DNA of 64,000 nt, taken from assembly GCF_026283945.1 (NCBI RefSeq), contig NZ_JAPDPC010000001.1:2976001-3040000 (forward strand). Reading direction: 5' to 3'. This stretch comes from Dyella humicola (GTDB lineage: Bacteria > Pseudomonadota > Gammaproteobacteria > Xanthomonadales > Rhodanobacteraceae). Made by a program: the position numbers and the translations under genes. Numbering within the stretch: position 1 is the stretch's first letter; every line of letters starts with the position of its first letter. Below are positions 63,897 through 64,000 of the stretch, in pieces. The notes under the pieces were generated by a model. It did not search any database and was not told the DNA's origin. It saw nothing but the letters and a program-made list of their open reading frames with translations.

Positions 63897-64000
63897 ACCC
63901 CGACGCACAAATTTGGGTCGACGCTGACGCCTGCCCCGTGGCGATCAAGGAGATTCTGTTTCGTGCCGCCGAGCGCGAACAGATTCCCGTCACCCTGGTA
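63893..64000 (+). CDS. YaiI/YqxD-family (UPF0178) protein, cut by the window end
   Basis: Only the first 36 codons are in the window. From the TTG at 63893 (overlapping the PhzF stop) the frame reads [20 protein letters not shown], which is the N-terminal signature of the UPF0178 family with its DADACP motif, a PIN-like nuclease fold of unknown role. The rest lies beyond 64000. A TTG start is unusual, but no ATG or GTG lies closer to the conserved N-terminus. Confidence 0.8.
   Translation, partial: MNPDAQIWVDADACPVAIKEILFRAAEREQIPVTLV

Overview
The window is a GC-rich, densely coded piece of a gammaproteobacterial chromosome. Gene content and order (pncC, recA, recX, alaS, csrA, tRNA-Ser; an NAD-type isocitrate dehydrogenase; phoB-phoR-ppk1-ppx; darcynin- and WXXGXW-family proteins) point to the Xanthomonadales, most likely Rhodanobacteraceae (Dyella, Rhodanobacter or Luteibacter-like). 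That placement is inferred from family knowledge; no search was run. I see no prophage, insertion sequence, CRISPR array, rRNA operon or defence island. This looks like core chromosome, and nearly all genes belong to known families.

Layout. 1-6 kb: tRNA-Glu, ferredoxin fdxA, dapA with a BamC-like lipoprotein, a GcvR-like ACT protein, bcp, phoH, thiD. 6-11.5 kb: a methyltransferase, an LpxO-like hydroxylase overlapping a sterol-desaturase-family gene tail to tail, isocitrate dehydrogenase, and an overlapping glutaredoxin/AhpD-like pair. 11.7-21 kb: the BepA-like chaperone-protease, then the phosphate and polyphosphate block phoB, phoR, ppk1, ppx, a periplasmic cyclophilin and lpxH. 21-34.4 kb: a WXXGXW-repeat protein, a tRNA-Ser region with odd repeats, csrA, alaS, recX, a short SDR, recA, pncC, an M19-dipeptidase homologue, an amidohydrolase and mutS. 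34.4-41.3 kb: a darcynin-family gene divergent from a TetR regulator across a perfect palindrome, an orphan response regulator, hslR, an AEC transporter, htpG and htpX. 41.3-48.7 kb: gluQ, phaB, tcdA, a c-type cytochrome, a pirin/OYE/hydrolase cluster and two cold-shock genes. 48.9-64 kb: small envelope proteins, a YcaQ-like glycosylase, pldA, slyD, dacB, gpx, metNIQ, pncB, a cytochrome c, an aminopeptidase with a Gly/Tyr/His-rich lipoprotein, rhomboid, PhzF and the start of a YaiI-family gene.

Themes. Several genes maintain the envelope (bamC-like, bepA-like, lpxH, lpxO-like, pldA, dacB, cyclophilin). Others handle stress and redox (bcp, gpx, grxC, htpG, htpX, hslR, csp x2) or DNA repair (recA, recX, mutS, YcaQ-like). 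The phosphate block pairs the PhoBR sensor with polyphosphate synthesis and breakdown. The least explained signals are not protein genes. They are a 31-bp perfect inverted repeat built on the tRNA-Ser 3' end, a structured RNA candidate upstream of pncB, conserved leaders of the two csp genes, a dyad inside the putative recA promoter, and the darcynin/TetR palindrome. I found no clearly new multi-gene system.
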